Assembly (NCBI GenBank): GCA_021846045.1
Contig: JAJZCM010000011.1
Location: forward strand, 1-40,723
Origin: a bacterium
Lineage (GTDB): Bacteria; Elusimicrobiota; Elusimicrobia; UBA1565; UBA9628
Reading direction: 5' to 3'
Length of the DNA: 40,723 nucleotides
Shown piece by piece: positions 40,331 to 40,723 of this stretch. The notes beneath the pieces are model-generated. The model saw nothing but the letters and a program-made list of their open reading frames with translations, was not told the origin of the DNA and made no database searches. The position numbers and the translations under genes were made by a program. Within the stretch, counting starts at the first letter, position 1. Each line of letters starts with the position of its first letter.

Positions 40331-40723
40331 TTAGGGCGTTTCGCTTTGAGGTTGATTGAGGTTGGCGGAGATTGGCGGGGCCGCCAAGGAAGACGCGCTG
40401 GCCGGATTTGGATCCTGAATATGCGCGCTAAAACTTAGGCTTTGTTGAAGGGGAAACAAGGGCCGGCTTTGGAAGACCCAGAGGCTGACGGCCAAGGAGA
40501 CTACTGCGGCAACCAATGCGGGGACGATCCAGTTTTGAGAGAAAATCCAACGTTCCTTGCTCGCGAAGGGGTAGCGTGCGCTGGAAGTTTGTGGGAAGAC
40601 TTGGGTCCATTCAGCCGGCATGGATTTCTGCGGGGCCCGCGCTAAAACCATTTTCACTCTTCGCAAGGATTCAAGTTCAAGAGCGCAAGGCGAACAAGAA
40701 GACAAATGCCTCTGAAGGCGAAC
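40331..40723 (-). CDS. Zinc-finger anti-sigma factor, 3' part (start beyond window)
   Basis: The frame is open to the window edge at 40723, so the N-terminus is missing. The first visible residues carry RHLSSCSPC, the HxxxCxxC zinc motif of ZAS anti-sigma factors. One transmembrane helix (WIVPALVAAVVSLAVSLWVF) follows, and a short Pro/Ser/Ala-rich periplasmic tail ends at 40331. It should hold an ECF sigma factor inactive at the membrane; that sigma gene would lie upstream, outside the window. Confidence 0.8.
   Translation of the reverse strand, partial: VRLQRHLSSCSPCALELESLRRVKMVLARAPQKSMPAEWTQVFPQTSSARYPFASKERWIFSQNWIVPALVAAVVSLAVSLWVFQSRPLFPLQQSLSFSAHIQDPNPASASSLAAPPISANLNQPQSETP

Noticed and set aside
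1-40723. tRNA, rRNA and CRISPR loci.
   Set aside because: I scanned for tRNA T-arm and acceptor pairs, rRNA signatures and short regularly spaced repeats and found none I could support.

Overview
The window looks like chromosome from an uncultivated Gram-negative-type bacterium. It encodes outer-membrane proteins (a TolC-like channel and a porin), many exported proteins, a periplasmic or membrane-bound c-type cytochrome and a lipoprotein-like metalloprotease. The large TPR and NHL proteins, secreted proteins of no clear family and heavy load of decayed insertion sequences would fit Elusimicrobiota or a related lineage, but that is a low-confidence guess because no marker gene is present.

Layout. 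1-4.6 kb: end of an IS3-type element, then a GH3 beta-glucosidase and a UvrD/PcrA helicase. 4.6-11.2 kb: an IS graveyard (IS30 pseudogene, two truncated IS110 copies with an exact 561-bp direct repeat, a structured RNA candidate resembling HEARO/omega-RNA, a TPR-gene remnant) around two secreted proteins, one of unknown family and one NHL beta-propeller. 11.3-20.4 kb: a 986-aa TPR protein, IS3 and IS256 debris, a slipin, a small membrane protein, a 760-aa coiled-coil protein, a 269-bp nested palindromic element and a zinc metalloprotease. 20.4-21.9 kb: more IS3 debris, including an in-frame chimera between a captured uspA fragment and a transposase C-terminus, plus the first 40 codons of a lost type I restriction-modification hsdM gene.

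21.96-26.56 kb: a tight six-gene operon, overlapping or abutting throughout: FabI-like reductase, FabH-like KASIII, FabG, FabZ-like dehydratase, FabF-like KASII and a 58-aa two-helix membrane protein. This is one full fatty-acid elongation cycle without an ACP, which suggests a dedicated lipid pathway. 26.5-30.4 kb: convergent to it lies a cytosolic PAS histidine kinase, an NtrC-type AAA+ regulator with a GSFTSA loop and no HTH, and a divergently transcribed, very divergent sigma-54-like factor. Together these look like a private sigma-54 circuit. 30.4-40.7 kb: TolC-like protein, two HHE (hemerythrin) proteins, a sugar-nucleotide transferase, UspA, a CBS protein, a small histidine kinase, a SRPBCC protein, YceI, a cytochrome-porin pair, a YiiX-type cysteine hydrolase and the 3' part of an anti-sigma factor gene.

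Two cross-cutting signals stand out. A conserved 41-47 bp leader lies 40-70 bp upstream of three genes for exported proteins; it can fold as a hairpin with compensatory change between copies. A 10-bp terminus, ATGAGTGACG, recurs five times at repeat boundaries, and its first nine bases also follow the structured RNA candidate.
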